Shown piece after piece: positions 1 to 10,900 of a stretch of 64,000 bases of DNA. Numbering within the stretch: position 1 is the stretch's first letter; the number at the start of each line of letters is the position of its first letter. The notes under the pieces were generated by a model that was not told the DNA's origin, searched no databases, and saw nothing but the letters and a program-made list of their open reading frames with translations. Position numbers and translations under genes: made by a program. This DNA is from Pythium myriotylum (lineage: Eukaryota; Oomycota; Peronosporomycetes; Pythiales; Pythiaceae), in NCBI GenBank assembly GCA_023091665.1, contig JALJCQ010000030.1, forward strand, positions 1,366,501-1,430,500. The letters run 5' to 3'.

Positions 1-96
1 AGTTTGACCATTGATATCTTCAATTATGGCAAGAATCTAACACCTCACATCACCGTCAGTCATGCCTAGTCGTCAGTGAAATCCAACTTGCATCAG

Positions 97-1606
97 TCAA
101 ACCGTTTTCAGGTGGCGGGAAGTTGCTTCATGGCTCCCATGGTCATCTCCACTCTCTATAATAGCCTCAAGGTCGACCTTCTTCGCCAACAGGAGCGAGC
201 GGAACTCGACGTAGTTCATTCCGGTGTTTGCTAGCATCACTACTTGACACTGGGCTCGAAATTTCTCGCCGACCAGCCCGACCTCTTGAAGGTGGACCAA
301 TTCGTTCTCGACGGCGGCATATTCACTCTTCAAGAATGCCCAGATGTTTTCGATATTGAAGCCGTTGAACCAGTTATGGTTGATCGAAATCGTGTTCTCG
401 AGATTCTTGACTTGATGGTACCACCCGCTTGGAACAAAGATCGCGTCACCTGACACTTGCGTGACCAGCAGTGGTGTTGCCTTGGAGACGTGAGGATACA
501 TGTTGCGATCGTAAGAGGGATCAGTCACGTCGGCGATCAGTGTACGCCCAAACTTGTCCTTCAGCATCGACTCCTACAAGTCCGCCATTTTCCAAGTCAG
601 GTCATGTTGAGCTTCGTATAAGAAGTCGAAGCGCGACCCAAACCTCATCTGGGCTAAAGAAGATCCACTCTTTTCGTCCAACAACGTTGACAGACCAGCT
701 GAGGCAGCGAGGTAAGGCACTGCGAGCATGTTCGGTGTTGGCGACCATAACTTTACCTGTAGGAGCGGAAGACGTCGTGATGCATTGGTGTAGAGCTACC
801 AGTCGGGCCTATAGGTAGTCGACAGCTGCTTGTCAACAATTGTGCTTCTTCCTCGACAGAAAACGTTGAAGATCCGCACCAATGTAGACGAATCGATAGT
901 CGTCACCGCTCGTGTCCTTTCGGTCCCACCACCTGTCCGGTCAATGTCCAAGAGTCACTGCCCTGTCCGAGTCTTTTCCTTCATGATTTGTGGTTGAAGG
1001 TACCAGTTCAGCCAGTCATCTTGGAAATAGATCGGAGTTCTGTCGAGGATCACGCATCGTCCCTCGTCGAAATGAGCCCGTGGTCGACCAGGCCCCGATC
1101 AACACCCACGTACGTGTAAAGCGGCGGCGAAGGGTCAGCTGCCTTGACGAAATGCCAATCCTTGAGATACTTTTTGCCCGCGGTTCCGTCTCGCACCATT
1201 TCCAAATATTCGGCTGCGCTGGTCAGTGAGAAGACGATTAGGTGTTCTTCTTCTCACTCTTCCTCACCAAATTTCATCGTGATGTACTCGCGCGCGCCGT
1301 ACTCCTCTGACTCGCCATCAACGACCTAGCGTGTTTTCCACCCAATCAGACCCCTTTCTCGCCGACTTCCGAGCAGCCATCGCCCCCCACCGGCACGTCG
1401 AGCTGGCCGTAGGCTTCTTGGAGGAAAGCGAAGTCGATGACGTCACGACCGTCGGCGGAGCGAGCGACCCACTGCCTCGCGCGCGGGAACCAGGCGTCGA
1501 CGACGTTGCGGATGAGCACGGGGCGGTTGCGCGCCATGTACGAGTCGCAGAAGGCCGCGTAGCTCAGCGCCGAGGCGTCCACGACGTCGAGGGCCATGAC
1601 GGCCAT
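97..1606 (-). CDS. JmjC-domain 2-oxoglutarate oxygenase, JMJD4-like
   Basis: Predicted Fe(II)/2-oxoglutarate-dependent lysyl hydroxylase; animal JMJD4 hydroxylates the translation termination factor eRF1. Eight exons join with matching phase: 1391..1606, 1268..1325, 1114..1213, 1004..1039, 880..932, 757..808, 644..698 and 97..573, giving 348 aa. Introns are 54-74 nt. JMJD4 landmarks in order are YLKDWHF, QDDWLNW, DDYRFVYIG, the iron-binding HxD in MHHDVF, WSVNVVGRKEW, and the second iron histidine in FVPSGWYHQV followed by ISINHNWFNG. Both iron ligands are therefore present. The protein is shorter than human JMJD4, mostly at the C-terminus. The start ATG at 1604-1606 is the first in the exon-1 frame. 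The 1213/1268 boundary is the least certain, because a 39-nt alternative intron also keeps frame. The gene is divergent from the RME-8-like gene. Confidence 0.85.
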
Positions 1607-2026
1607 TCGCGTTCGAAAAAAATAAAATAAAATGCGACTTGATGGATGTTCGTAACTGCGTCACAAAAACACAGAAGAGACAGCTGGGGGGTGGAAGGAG
1701 TCTCTGTTCGACTCATGATTGGCTGCATTCTTCTTTATTGTGCACGAGGCTGTCCAATCGCTTGGCGAGATATGGTTACTAACAGTATGACTCCAGTCCG
1801 CCCGCGAACAAAGAGAGCCTCGCCGCGAGCAGCTCGAAGAACGAAGTGTTCCGCGGATTGCGTCCCCTCCGGCGCTCGGCTGCTTGACCGCCGGCGGATC
1901 GCGCCTCTCGGTGCGCATTCGCGAGAAGAAAAGCGTTCGCAGAAAGAGCCGCGCGCCACGCGAGCCCGCGAGCGCCACCGCCACCGCCGCCGCGTCCGCC
2001 GGTCTGTCTGCGACGTGTGAGGCGCC
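1607..2026. promoter_or_regulatory. Divergent intergenic region
   Basis: 420 bp between the start codons of the JMJD4-like gene (left, minus) and the RME-8/cytochrome b5 gene (right, plus). It should hold both promoters and 5' leaders. The right half is GC-rich with many CGC triplets. I see no convincing gene or RNA here; the open frames are low-complexity arginine/alanine stretches. Confidence 0.5.
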
Positions 2027-5000
2027 ATGGCAGCCGAGGGCACGCTGCGGCTCACGGACGGCGGCAACGACGCGCCTGTGATCGCCCAGTACCTGGTCAG
2101 CAAGATCACGCTCTGGGGCGCCTATCGCCGCATCCTCACAGTCTCGGCGACCCATGTGTCGCTCTACAACCCGGAAGACTTCTCGTGCACGAACCAGTGG
2201 TTTCTCACCTTCATTACTGACATCGAGATCGAGCCAGACCCAGACCACGTGAGCGACATGACACTGCTCTGGATCGGGTGCAGATCGCTGGAGCTGACGT
2301 TTTGTAATGGCAGTTCATACTCGTGTTCGAGAAAGTCCGCTTCCACTCGAGCAAGTTGCGCTTTCACTGCCACGCGCGTAGCCATTTACTAGCACTGCTG
2401 CACAAGCTGCGTCGTCAGTATTCTTTTTTTCCGCTGCGTATCAACAACTACGATCCGGACAGCCGCCGCCAGCACTACCAGTGCTCCGAGCATTTCGCAG
2501 ACGATTCATATGACTATTTCCTGTTTCAAGTAGGGCTGTCAGGCGTCACCCTGCTCGATGAGGATGGACACCGTGTCTCGCGATTCCCATTCATCACCAT
2601 TCAACACATCGCGACATCGTCAGCACACCCCGACGCTATTGTGATTTCTACCTTATTCCAGGAGCGACTTTTCCTTTGCCGGCCACGGAACGACTGCATC
2701 GAACATATATGTGCTGCAGCGCGTGCGCTTGGAATAGAGATTCCCGTGGGGGAGAGCCCACTTAATATGCAGCTACTGCGGCTGCGTAACACCATGGCGT
2801 TGGACAACCCAGCCGTTGTCTGTTTTGAAGTCGTCAAGTCTGTTGATGAAGGCAAGATAGAGCAACATATCCAACTCATCTTCCAAGGTGTTGCGATGAT
2901 TGAGGTTCATCGCAAGCTGCGAACGATCATCACGCGGCCATACAGCTCACTCATAGCGGTGGTTCTGTCCGACTGGGACGCCGACACCGTCGTCCTCCAG
3001 TTCGTACAAGATGAGAACTTGGTCGTGAGAGTTGAATCTCGGCACCAGTTCATTGCCATTCTCCTTCTTGTCTGTCGAGAAGCAGGGAACCACCAAGTCG
3101 AGCTTTTGTCGACTACCATTAAGAAGAATCGACTGTATCATCCGCATATCACGGAAAATGTTCGAGAGACAGCCGGGATATCAATGGAGGCGTTCTTCTT
3201 GAGAAGGGTTCTAAAAGTGCTTTCGCAGGACGCACCAGAAGTGAGATCGATGTCGCCACTGAAGAATTTAGGGTTTTCAAAGAATGAAAACCATAAATCG
3301 AAAACCCGACGTCGTGAGAATCGTAAGCAGAGACGGCGAGGCGCACAACCGAATGCGGTGTTAGTGGAGGCAAGGATATCGCTTGAGGCGGGCATTACGC
3401 TAAATGACCACATCAGCTTGGGGGTTGCTCTCGAAGAACTCAATGCCAATATATCCCTCGGTGGACTCAGCGATAGCTGCAACCGACACCTCCTGAACAA
3501 GACAATTGATGTGTTGATCGATCACTTGGCCTCTCAGGTCGCATCGCTCCGGGCATACGTAGATGCTCCTATGAGAGATATTGTCAACACTCTTCAATCC
3601 CTCACAAGGTTAGCCGAGCCACGTCACGCATACTTTGCCAATGATCAGGTACGGTCTCGATTTAGATGGAAGAAAGATGTAATTGGTATACGTTCCCTTA
3701 CGAAGCTCCGTAGGTCCCAATCTTGTTCGAAGCTCTCCGTGAGATTATCGACCGACGACACTTCTTATCCACGTATTGGGTATTAATCCTATTGCAACGT
3801 TACTTCGAACCTCGAAAGGGTCCAGAGGCTAGGCTGCATCGATCCAAAGCTCTTCAGGTGTGTGTGGAACAGCCTTCTTGAACGACATGTCCTTATGTTG
3901 TGACCTCTTATCCAAATCCTGTAGGCTTTCGTCGAAAATCGCGACTTGTTGTATGCGATCTTGGACGTTATTCCGTCAAAGTCTTCACTCTCAAGAAACT
4001 CATCCGGCCGATGGATGAAGCCAGGAAACGAAACCATGCGCGGGAGTCGTGACGATGATAGTGATGCCCACCTTCTCCAAGACCTTAACCAGACTCTTTT
4101 GTTCACCAACGAAGAGCGCTTGGAAAAGGACATCAACATTCTCACGTACGAAGCACTATTCACGCTTCATCACGTGCTTGTCTTCCTGCAAGCCAAAGAG
4201 AAGCAAGAGTTGGATTCAGCCTCAGCAGCAGCCGCCAAGAGCAGAATAATTGAAGAGCAGCGAGCAGCCAAAGCCAAAGATTGGGCAGCAACAATCGAGT
4301 TTGCAGACAGTGAGTTTGACTTCGCAGCCAATGAAGCCAGCTTTAACATGACAGTGGCCGCCAAGCGGGCAATCGGAGAACGCCTACTTAGCAAGCACCA
4401 GTTCTTGATGGATTCAGTCGTTGACGTGCGGCTAGCTAGGTCGTGTCAGACGATTGTGGCTCTAATCAACTTCCTCGTGTACTTCTTTACCCAGCAATAT
4501 CCACCCAAATCTAACGACAAGTCGTCTGGTCCGACACAAGTTCCACCAGGGGGATTTGTACTGTACGAGGATGAACGTGCTGACCCAGCCGGCACAGTTC
4601 TATACCAGATTGGAGCCGAAGATGCGTTCCGCAGGAAACGAGGAACCATGCCAATGAGCAGAAGCGTCCTCGATAATCCTGCAACCGAAAGTTCTCCTGA
4701 GGAGTCAGAAGCTCGCGCGCATGAGCGAAAGCTGGACGAGCTATTCGCCTTCCTTGAGTGCTACCAAGCTGATGTCGTGGCATTAGATGACCGCTCACGC
4801 CTGTTCCCTGAACAGAACACTATCCTGCTTCCACTGTCCAACTTCAGCCTTCAGCTTTCCAGTGTGTCTAGCAGCAACTCGGTGTTCAATGTCAGTGGTT
4901 CGGCGTTCCACATCCGACAAAAGCAAGATGAGGACTTCTTGACGCTCGATCAACTTTTCTTCAACGAAGAAGGAGAAAATAATAACGAGGCTGTTGGAAA

Positions 5001-5832
5001 TGCAAAGGTTCAGAGTGCAGCGGAGGCCAGCTATGATATCCGGCACGTTTCTATACACCGCTCGCTCGATCCAAAGCGAGACACCAAACGATCTGTCGTG
5101 TGGCCAGCCACAAGCACAATCAGTGACGAAATGAGTATTGTCAACTCGCAACCAGAGAGCGGGGCTTCGCTAGTGCCGCACTTCATGAAGGAGAGCAACT
5201 TCCGTCGCCTGAATACTGCTCGCACAAGTGAAACAGCAGCAAAGAGCGCTCCGCAAAAACGTCAATTCTCGAACCAAACTCAGGAGAAGCAGCGGGTTCG
5301 TGACGTCATCCTGAATGAGCGTGTCATCGAAATCGTCAAGAAACGCGAGGCACCTAATACAAAACCGCGACGCCCCGCATCTATCGTCATCGACCAACGC
5401 ATTTCGGCCCACACCTGCGACGCCTGCATCGCGTGCAATGACGTTTGTGATAACGAAAACTGTTTCTTCTGCGCTGAGAAAGAGTATCAGCTCAAAATGG
5501 CATTCAATTCCACGTCATCGCTTCCGCCCTTGCAAACGAGTTCCACCCTCAGCTCGTCGTCCAGCGCCGTGCGGAAGTACTCCTCATGCGAGCTACGCCG
5601 TCACCAGACTGCCCGTTCGTGCTGGATCGTCATCTTCGGCATGGTTTACGACGTCACAGACTTGCTTTCCTCGCACCCCGGGGGCATGGAAGTGTTGCTC
5701 AAAGCTGCAGCAATCGGCAAAGACATGGGCGAGCTCTTTGTGCGGAAACATCCACCACGGGCACGACAAGTGCTGGATAACTACTACCTTGGGGAGTATT
5801 ACCATTGCGAGAACCGTACGGTTTTGGTTTAA
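2027..5832 (+). CDS. RME-8/DNAJC13 N-terminal-like protein fused to cytochrome b5 domain
   Basis: Three exons, 2027..2248, 2314..3648 and 3925..5832, join in phase 0 to give about 1,154 aa. Residues 1 to about 330 resemble the PH-like lipid-binding N-terminus of the endosomal DnaJ protein RME-8/DNAJC13/GRV2, with the hallmark TNQW tryptophan and a repeated PH-like module. No J domain is seen. The middle is acidic, alanine-rich and low-similarity. Near residues 1016-1035 there is a cysteine cluster (CDACIACNDVC...CFFC) that could bind metal. The last 80 residues are a cytochrome b5 fold with heme-ligand histidines at about 1103 (HPGG) and 1128 (RKHPPRA), ending in LGEY. Intron 2 (276 nt) is unusually long here, but its ends (GTACGG...TGTAG) and phase fit. 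If it were not spliced, there would be two genes. The stop lies 15 bp from the stop of the convergent FANCE-like gene. Confidence 0.72.
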
Positions 5833-5847
5833 ACAACGCATTGAAAT

Positions 5848-7278
5848 TCAGTTTTTGAGTTTCTGGAGAGCGCGTAGAGCTGACTTTCCCATAGTGGACG
5901 TGAGTCGAGATGCAACATTGGAGAACTCTTCAACGTGGGGGCGACAGATTGGAGTATACTTGGATACAAGTGTAAAGAGCAGGGACGCAAACTTGGCCGA
6001 CTTGAGTAGCGATTCACGACTAGCCTCCTGCTCCACAGCACTTGTGATCGCGCTAGCGAGTAAGTCAATAGTGGCTGCAGATAGCGCGGGTTTCATGTTG
6101 AGTACGTTTTGAAAAACGAGCACAGTGGCCTCATTTGTCAGAAGCTCGCTCGTTCTAATTTCCAAAGCGCGTCGCAGCATTCCATCCAACTGGTCAGAGG
6201 GAACACACTTCTCTCGGAGTAATCTGGTCACGGCTTCACCCTGATAAACTCCAATGGATGGAGCAGTAATTAGTGGGACTAGAAGTCCATCCACCAGAAC
6301 TGGGCCATACGCTGGCTTGGCATATAGCAGCACTGCCTGCACCAATACTCGGGATATTACGGACGTCGCGCTGAGGATCCGGGGCAACAAAGTTGTCTCG
6401 AGGTAGATAGCGGCGTAGCGCGAGCTCCAATTGGCTTCCATGAGACCATTTGTAACTTGAAATAGAGCCTCGTCACTGGTCGTTCGAAGCTGGAGCTTGG
6501 TGCATGCGAGGTTGAATAGCGCTTCGTTGTCTTGTTGGGTTGCGTGGATATCGTTCATGACTTGCCGAAGCAAATCCACCGCGGCAATCACCAACTCGGA
6601 TGTCTTGGACATCTGATCGGTAGAGACGTCGGACGAACCGAGCTGCGCAAGGTTTACGCCAATTCCGTTCATGCGAGTTTCAGTTTCACTCGCAAGGGTT
6701 ACGGTCTTGGGTTGAGTACTACGCAGATCTTGAGTTTCGCCACTCTGGGAATAGGAATTCGTCTCGTCAACATCCATATCGGCGCTCCGGCGCCGCTTCT
6801 TTGTCATGAAATCCTCGCTACGGGGTAGACTTGCCGCTCGTGATGGCTTCGGTACATACACGAGCTTCGCCAGTGTATCGTCGACGTGATCCACTGTTGT
6901 GTCCTGCACGGCCATTCTCAACAGGCTGGAATCGTGATACTCATTCTCGACCATCTCCTCGTGGAGCATCTTGGCGAGATGGATGCAGACGGGATCGGCG
7001 GAGTGATTCTCTTTGTCGGATAATGAAAGGAACCTGCTCACTAGTCCCTCCAATTCTACCGCCGGGAGGGTCGTACGCCATTTTATAAACGCACTCCAGA
7101 GCTCGCGCTGAACTCCTAATGGAAGAGCATCGATCTGCAGGCCAAACTTTGGACTCGACGCATCGTGCGACGATGATGGGGCATCGAGAAGCGCCGGTGA
7201 CGCTAAGCCCTCGAACAGCTCATTGAGGGATTGGCGATTGTCTGCCGCAAGAGCCGAGAGGATAGAAGTGAGCTTCAT
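5848..7278 (-). CDS. Fanconi anaemia group E (FANCE)-like protein
   Basis: Intronless frame of 476 aa. The C-terminal half is helical-repeat and matches what I remember of the FANCE C-terminal domain: hydrophobic helices around VLVQAVLLYAK, then KFASLLFTLVSKY and the final KSALRALQKLK, which resembles the end of animal FANCE. In animals FANCE bridges the FA core complex to FANCD2 during DNA crosslink repair. The N-terminal half contains a basic KKRRR patch near residue 165, a possible nuclear signal, and is otherwise unfamiliar. The ATG at 7278 is preceded in the same frame, only 12 nt upstream, by the TAG of the next ORF (7291-7692), so the true N-terminus may be longer (see findings). The family call rests on pattern memory without an alignment. 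Confidence 0.6.
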   Translation of the reverse strand: MKLTSILSALAADNRQSLNELFEGLASPALLDAPSSSHDASSPKFGLQIDALPLGVQRELWSAFIKWRTTLPAVELEGLVSRFLSLSDKENHSADPVCIHLAKMLHEEMVENEYHDSSLLRMAVQDTTVDHVDDTLAKLVYVPKPSRAASLPRSEDFMTKKRRRSADMDVDETNSYSQSGETQDLRSTQPKTVTLASETETRMNGIGVNLAQLGSSDVSTDQMSKTSELVIAAVDLLRQVMNDIHATQQDNEALFNLACTKLQLRTTSDEALFQVTNGLMEANWSSRYAAIYLETTLLPRILSATSVISRVLVQAVLLYAKPAYGPVLVDGLLVPLITAPSIGVYQGEAVTRLLREKCVPSDQLDGMLRRALEIRTSELLTNEATVLVFQNVLNMKPALSAATIDLLASAITSAVEQEASRESLLKSAKFASLLFTLVSKYTPICRPHVEEFSNVASRLTSTMGKSALRALQKLKN

Positions 7279-7290
7279 GCGCGGACACGT

Positions 7291-7692
7291 CTACTCATTT
7301 GCTGTGAGATGGCCACCTTCCGTACCTCGCAGATAATCGCGAACGCCGGCCGCGCCACGCAGCAACGCGGCGGCTACAACTCCATCCACTGATGCCACCA
7401 TCACTCCAAACTGGAGTGGCTCCTGCGAGGGTCCACTAATAAGAAACTCACAAACCAAGTCACCGGACTTTGCCAACATCTCATGCGGTATCCAACACCG
7501 ATGCGGACGACCCGAGTCTTTTGAAGCTAAACATCCTTTCCGCGTCCTTGCATTGACTGCTGTTATGCATTTGGTATCGTTGTCGAGTCCGTCGTGCGTT
7601 GCTCGCATCAGGAGCTCTACCTCAGGCGCTCCATCAGCGCCCACTCGGATCCTTCGCCTCGTGGATCGCTTCTTCCTCGCTGAAGCGGCCAT
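7291..7692 (-). CDS. Small basic ORF directly upstream and in frame with FANCE-like gene
   Basis: Encodes 133 aa from the ATG at 7692; an alternative non-ATG extension reaches 7710. I do not recognise a domain. It starts basic (KKRSTRRRIRV), has four cysteines in the middle and ends with an alanine/valine-rich hydrophobic stretch. Its TAG stop (7291-7293) lies 12 nt before the FANCE-like ATG in the same reading frame. It is therefore either a separate small gene or upstream ORF on the same transcript, or the N-terminal part of one protein interrupted by a single stop. No intron with matching phase removes the TAG. The start is 267 bp from the divergent giant gene. Confidence 0.45.
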   Translation of the reverse strand: MAASARKKRSTRRRIRVGADGAPEVELLMRATHDGLDNDTKCITAVNARTRKGCLASKDSGRPHRCWIPHEMLAKSGDLVCEFLISGPSQEPLQFGVMVASVDGVVAAALLRGAAGVRDYLRGTEGGHLTANE

Positions 7693-7959
7693 AGTTAAAC
7701 AATACCACACACCGCTTCTTCAGCCGCGTTTCTCGTGGAGCTGCCATTCGTTGCGGGTGAGGCCACCACTCGCATCTCGCCACCTCGTCCTTACAATCAT
7801 TCCTACCTGACCTCGTTTCCTTGACCATCATTCTCTGGCCCTCGCCTTCAACCCACTCCCTGATTTCCGGCGGGTGATTGGGTTTTTGTACCCAGAGATC
7901 TCGCTCATGCGGTGCCATTCCTCAAGTTGAAGCACCAGGCCCAAGAGGAAGAGGAAGCG

Positions 7960-10900
7960 ATGGACGAAGCCTACGAGCTGGCACTTGCGCGCGAGGGCGA
8001 GAGCGCCGCCGCCTACAGCGAGGACCAGTGGATCGCATGGGAGGAGGCGCTCGCGCTCGCGCCCGATCTCGAGACCAAGAAGCGGCTCGTCCATGGCCAC
8101 TTTGGCGCCTCCATGCCCGACTTCAAGTTCCGCGCGGCGCTCTGTACGCTGCTGGAGATCCAGGAGCTGCTCGCTTCAGGTTCCAGAGAGACAATCGAGC
8201 AGGCAGATGCAATGATGATGAAAGAGAAGAACGCGATTGTCGAGAGCGAGCGAGAGCTGGACAACAAGGGTTTCTGGAGAAAGAGCAAGCGGATCGCCCA
8301 TCGCCGCACGGTGCTCGAGCTAGAAATCGCGACGCGTCTGGGCAAGGCTACAACGGTGATTCAGGTATAGCGAAGCTAGGCTTGCTGTGTATGATAGGGC
8401 TAATTACTGACATCATAGTTGATACAGGAGTGTAGCCGCGCTGTGGCAGATGCAGTGGGATTGTCACTGCACGATTCGGCACCGACCAACCTGGATGTAG
8501 AGGTTAAGACCGAGGCGCTTAGGAAGTTCGCGTTGAGGTACATCTTCGATTTGAAAGGCAGACCCATCCAGGCGCTGACATCGTGGGCTGTTCTTATAGT
8601 GAGGAAGACATCTCGACAGAGTCAAATGTGATTAACTCCCTTCGACTCGCTCAATATCACAAAGACAAGCAATCTTTCCAACTCGCGATCTCTAACGACT
8701 TACGAAACATGCAGCTTTATCCCCGAGAGCTCATGTTTACTCACGTCGCGAGAGACATGTTTTCGCGGACTGCGAACCAGTCGTCTTTGCCAAAGAATCT
8801 AACAATTATCGCCGGCAAGAAATTAAAAGAGGTCAACGCTTCGTCATCATTCTCCGCAGAGCAGTTATGGTGGACTCTCGAGTTGTTTCTCGAGGAGTTT
8901 GCGTTCGAGTTTGCTGGCCTCAACGGGTAAGCAGTCACCTGGCAACCGCAGCACATATCTTTGATTCAGACTGATGTACATTCTCCTCCTACAGATACCT
9001 CGAAGTAATCGTTGAAGATCTAAAGCGCCCGAATGGAGCTGATGTGTTTGGTTCAAGGAACGCCCACTCAAAACTCTCATTCTCCCAGCTGCAAGCTTTA
9101 ATCGAGCAAGAGCCGACCCTCTTTAGGGGTGATGTTGCCTTCATGATGCGATACATATACTTCATGCAAGCTGAGAGTCAGTACGCTCGAGCTGCTGTTC
9201 TAGACGATCGAGACTGCGTCACCAACAGGTCGAAGCTTGCTGCACTTGACGAGTACTTCTCCGCATTATCTCAGTTCGGAGTAGAAGCCAACACCATTCG
9301 TGTTTGGGTTCTCCATGAGCAACTCCGCTTGTCACAGCACTCCGATGTTCACACGCTAGAAGAGAAGTTCCTGGAGTACCTCGCGTATCCTCGGTTTGGC
9401 TCAGACATTGTGAATCCAGCATACGTAAACAAAGCAACAGCAAACGAACTCGTGGTATTTAGCGGACCGAACTACTCATTTCTGAACTCTTCACTCCCGC
9501 AACCGACGACATCGCTTCGAGTTGATCGTGTGAGTGTGATTCTTGGTGGCAGTTCGATTGGTGCGAACGAGGACAACGCGTTGATCAAGTCAGTCTTATT
9601 CATTTTGTGGGCTGGTGACCAACTGACTCACGACGGCGAGGTTCAACTGCGGAAGCTCTTGAAAGATAGCTTTGTTGACTCCTTCAAGGCAGAGTGTATG
9701 GTACTCTCAGGTCGTGGCGATGTCTCTGAGTGGAAGGAGAAACTCCCGAATAAAGGGACAGAACTCTCGCAGTGGTCAGTCAAGACCAAGATCTCCTTCT
9801 GCGAGTCCAATGCGTTATACTTCGGCCCTGAAGACGAGATGTCCTTCCACGTCAACGTTCGGAACGTCAAGACGCTGACGGTCCAAGTGTACGAGGTCAG
9901 GACCGTTGACTACTACGTGAAGATGCGCAGCGAAGTTCAAGGGGACATTTGCCTGGATGGTTTGTTGCCCAATGAAGAGCAACGTATTGATTTGAGTCAC
10001 CTTAAACCGTGGCAGAAGGCTCGCGTGAACGTTAAGATTGCACCACAGGCGAGAGGCCGTCGTGGGGTCTTCGTGGTTGAAGTGTTTGAGAAGGACACAA
10101 CGTGTCGAGCAATTCTACGCAAGGGCTACCTTCGCCATGTCCAACGAGTCACCTCTCGTGGCATCGAGTTCGTTGTGCTAAACGAACAAGGAGAGCCTTT
10201 GAACGATGCATCATTGATGCTGATGAATCTGAAGGGAGGAAACAGCAAAGCCCAGCCTCCACGCACGTACTCTTCGACAGACGGGTCGGGCACTATCGTT
10301 ATCCCATTCCGAGAGCCAGGTGAGTCATCGTCGGATAAGTTTGGAATCATCTTCTGCTACGGAGACTTCGGACATCTACACCGACCATTCGATTACACCG
10401 AGGCGACTTATTCCTTGACAGCACAAATGCACATTGACTCGGAACAACTGCGCCCAGGCGAAGAAGTGAGGCTTTTTGTGCGACCTCTCCTTACCGTTGG
10501 ATCTTATCAGATATCGGCCAGTTTATTGGTTGCTGTGAAAGCGACAATCAAGTTCTCATCTGTCAACACCGAATCCAGTGGCGGTGTAGGCCAGTGTGTG
10601 CTTCAATCATTTGACTCCTGCCAAGAACTCTCAGCGGGGGATTGTGTGTTTACAATTCCACTTGATGCCGATGGTTTCGTTGTGGAGATTTCAGGTTGTG
10701 TTCGAAATTTGAACTCAAACTCGATTAACACTGAAGGTCTTCCCAAAGTTCATTCGTCGAAGACATTTGTGGTGCAACGAGTAACTCAATACGAGGCGAC
10801 ATTCACTCCTCACCTACGTCGGCGCGAGCGTGATGCTGCAATAAATGGATCTCCTCACTACGAGTATTTCGTTGCCGTACTCGGTCATAACGGAGAGCCG

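Noticed and set aside
7291..7340. Intron (GTACGG...GAGTAG) that would join the small ORF to the FANCE-like ORF
   Set aside because: Only about 35 nt, and the donor and acceptor phases do not match, so joining would shift the frame.
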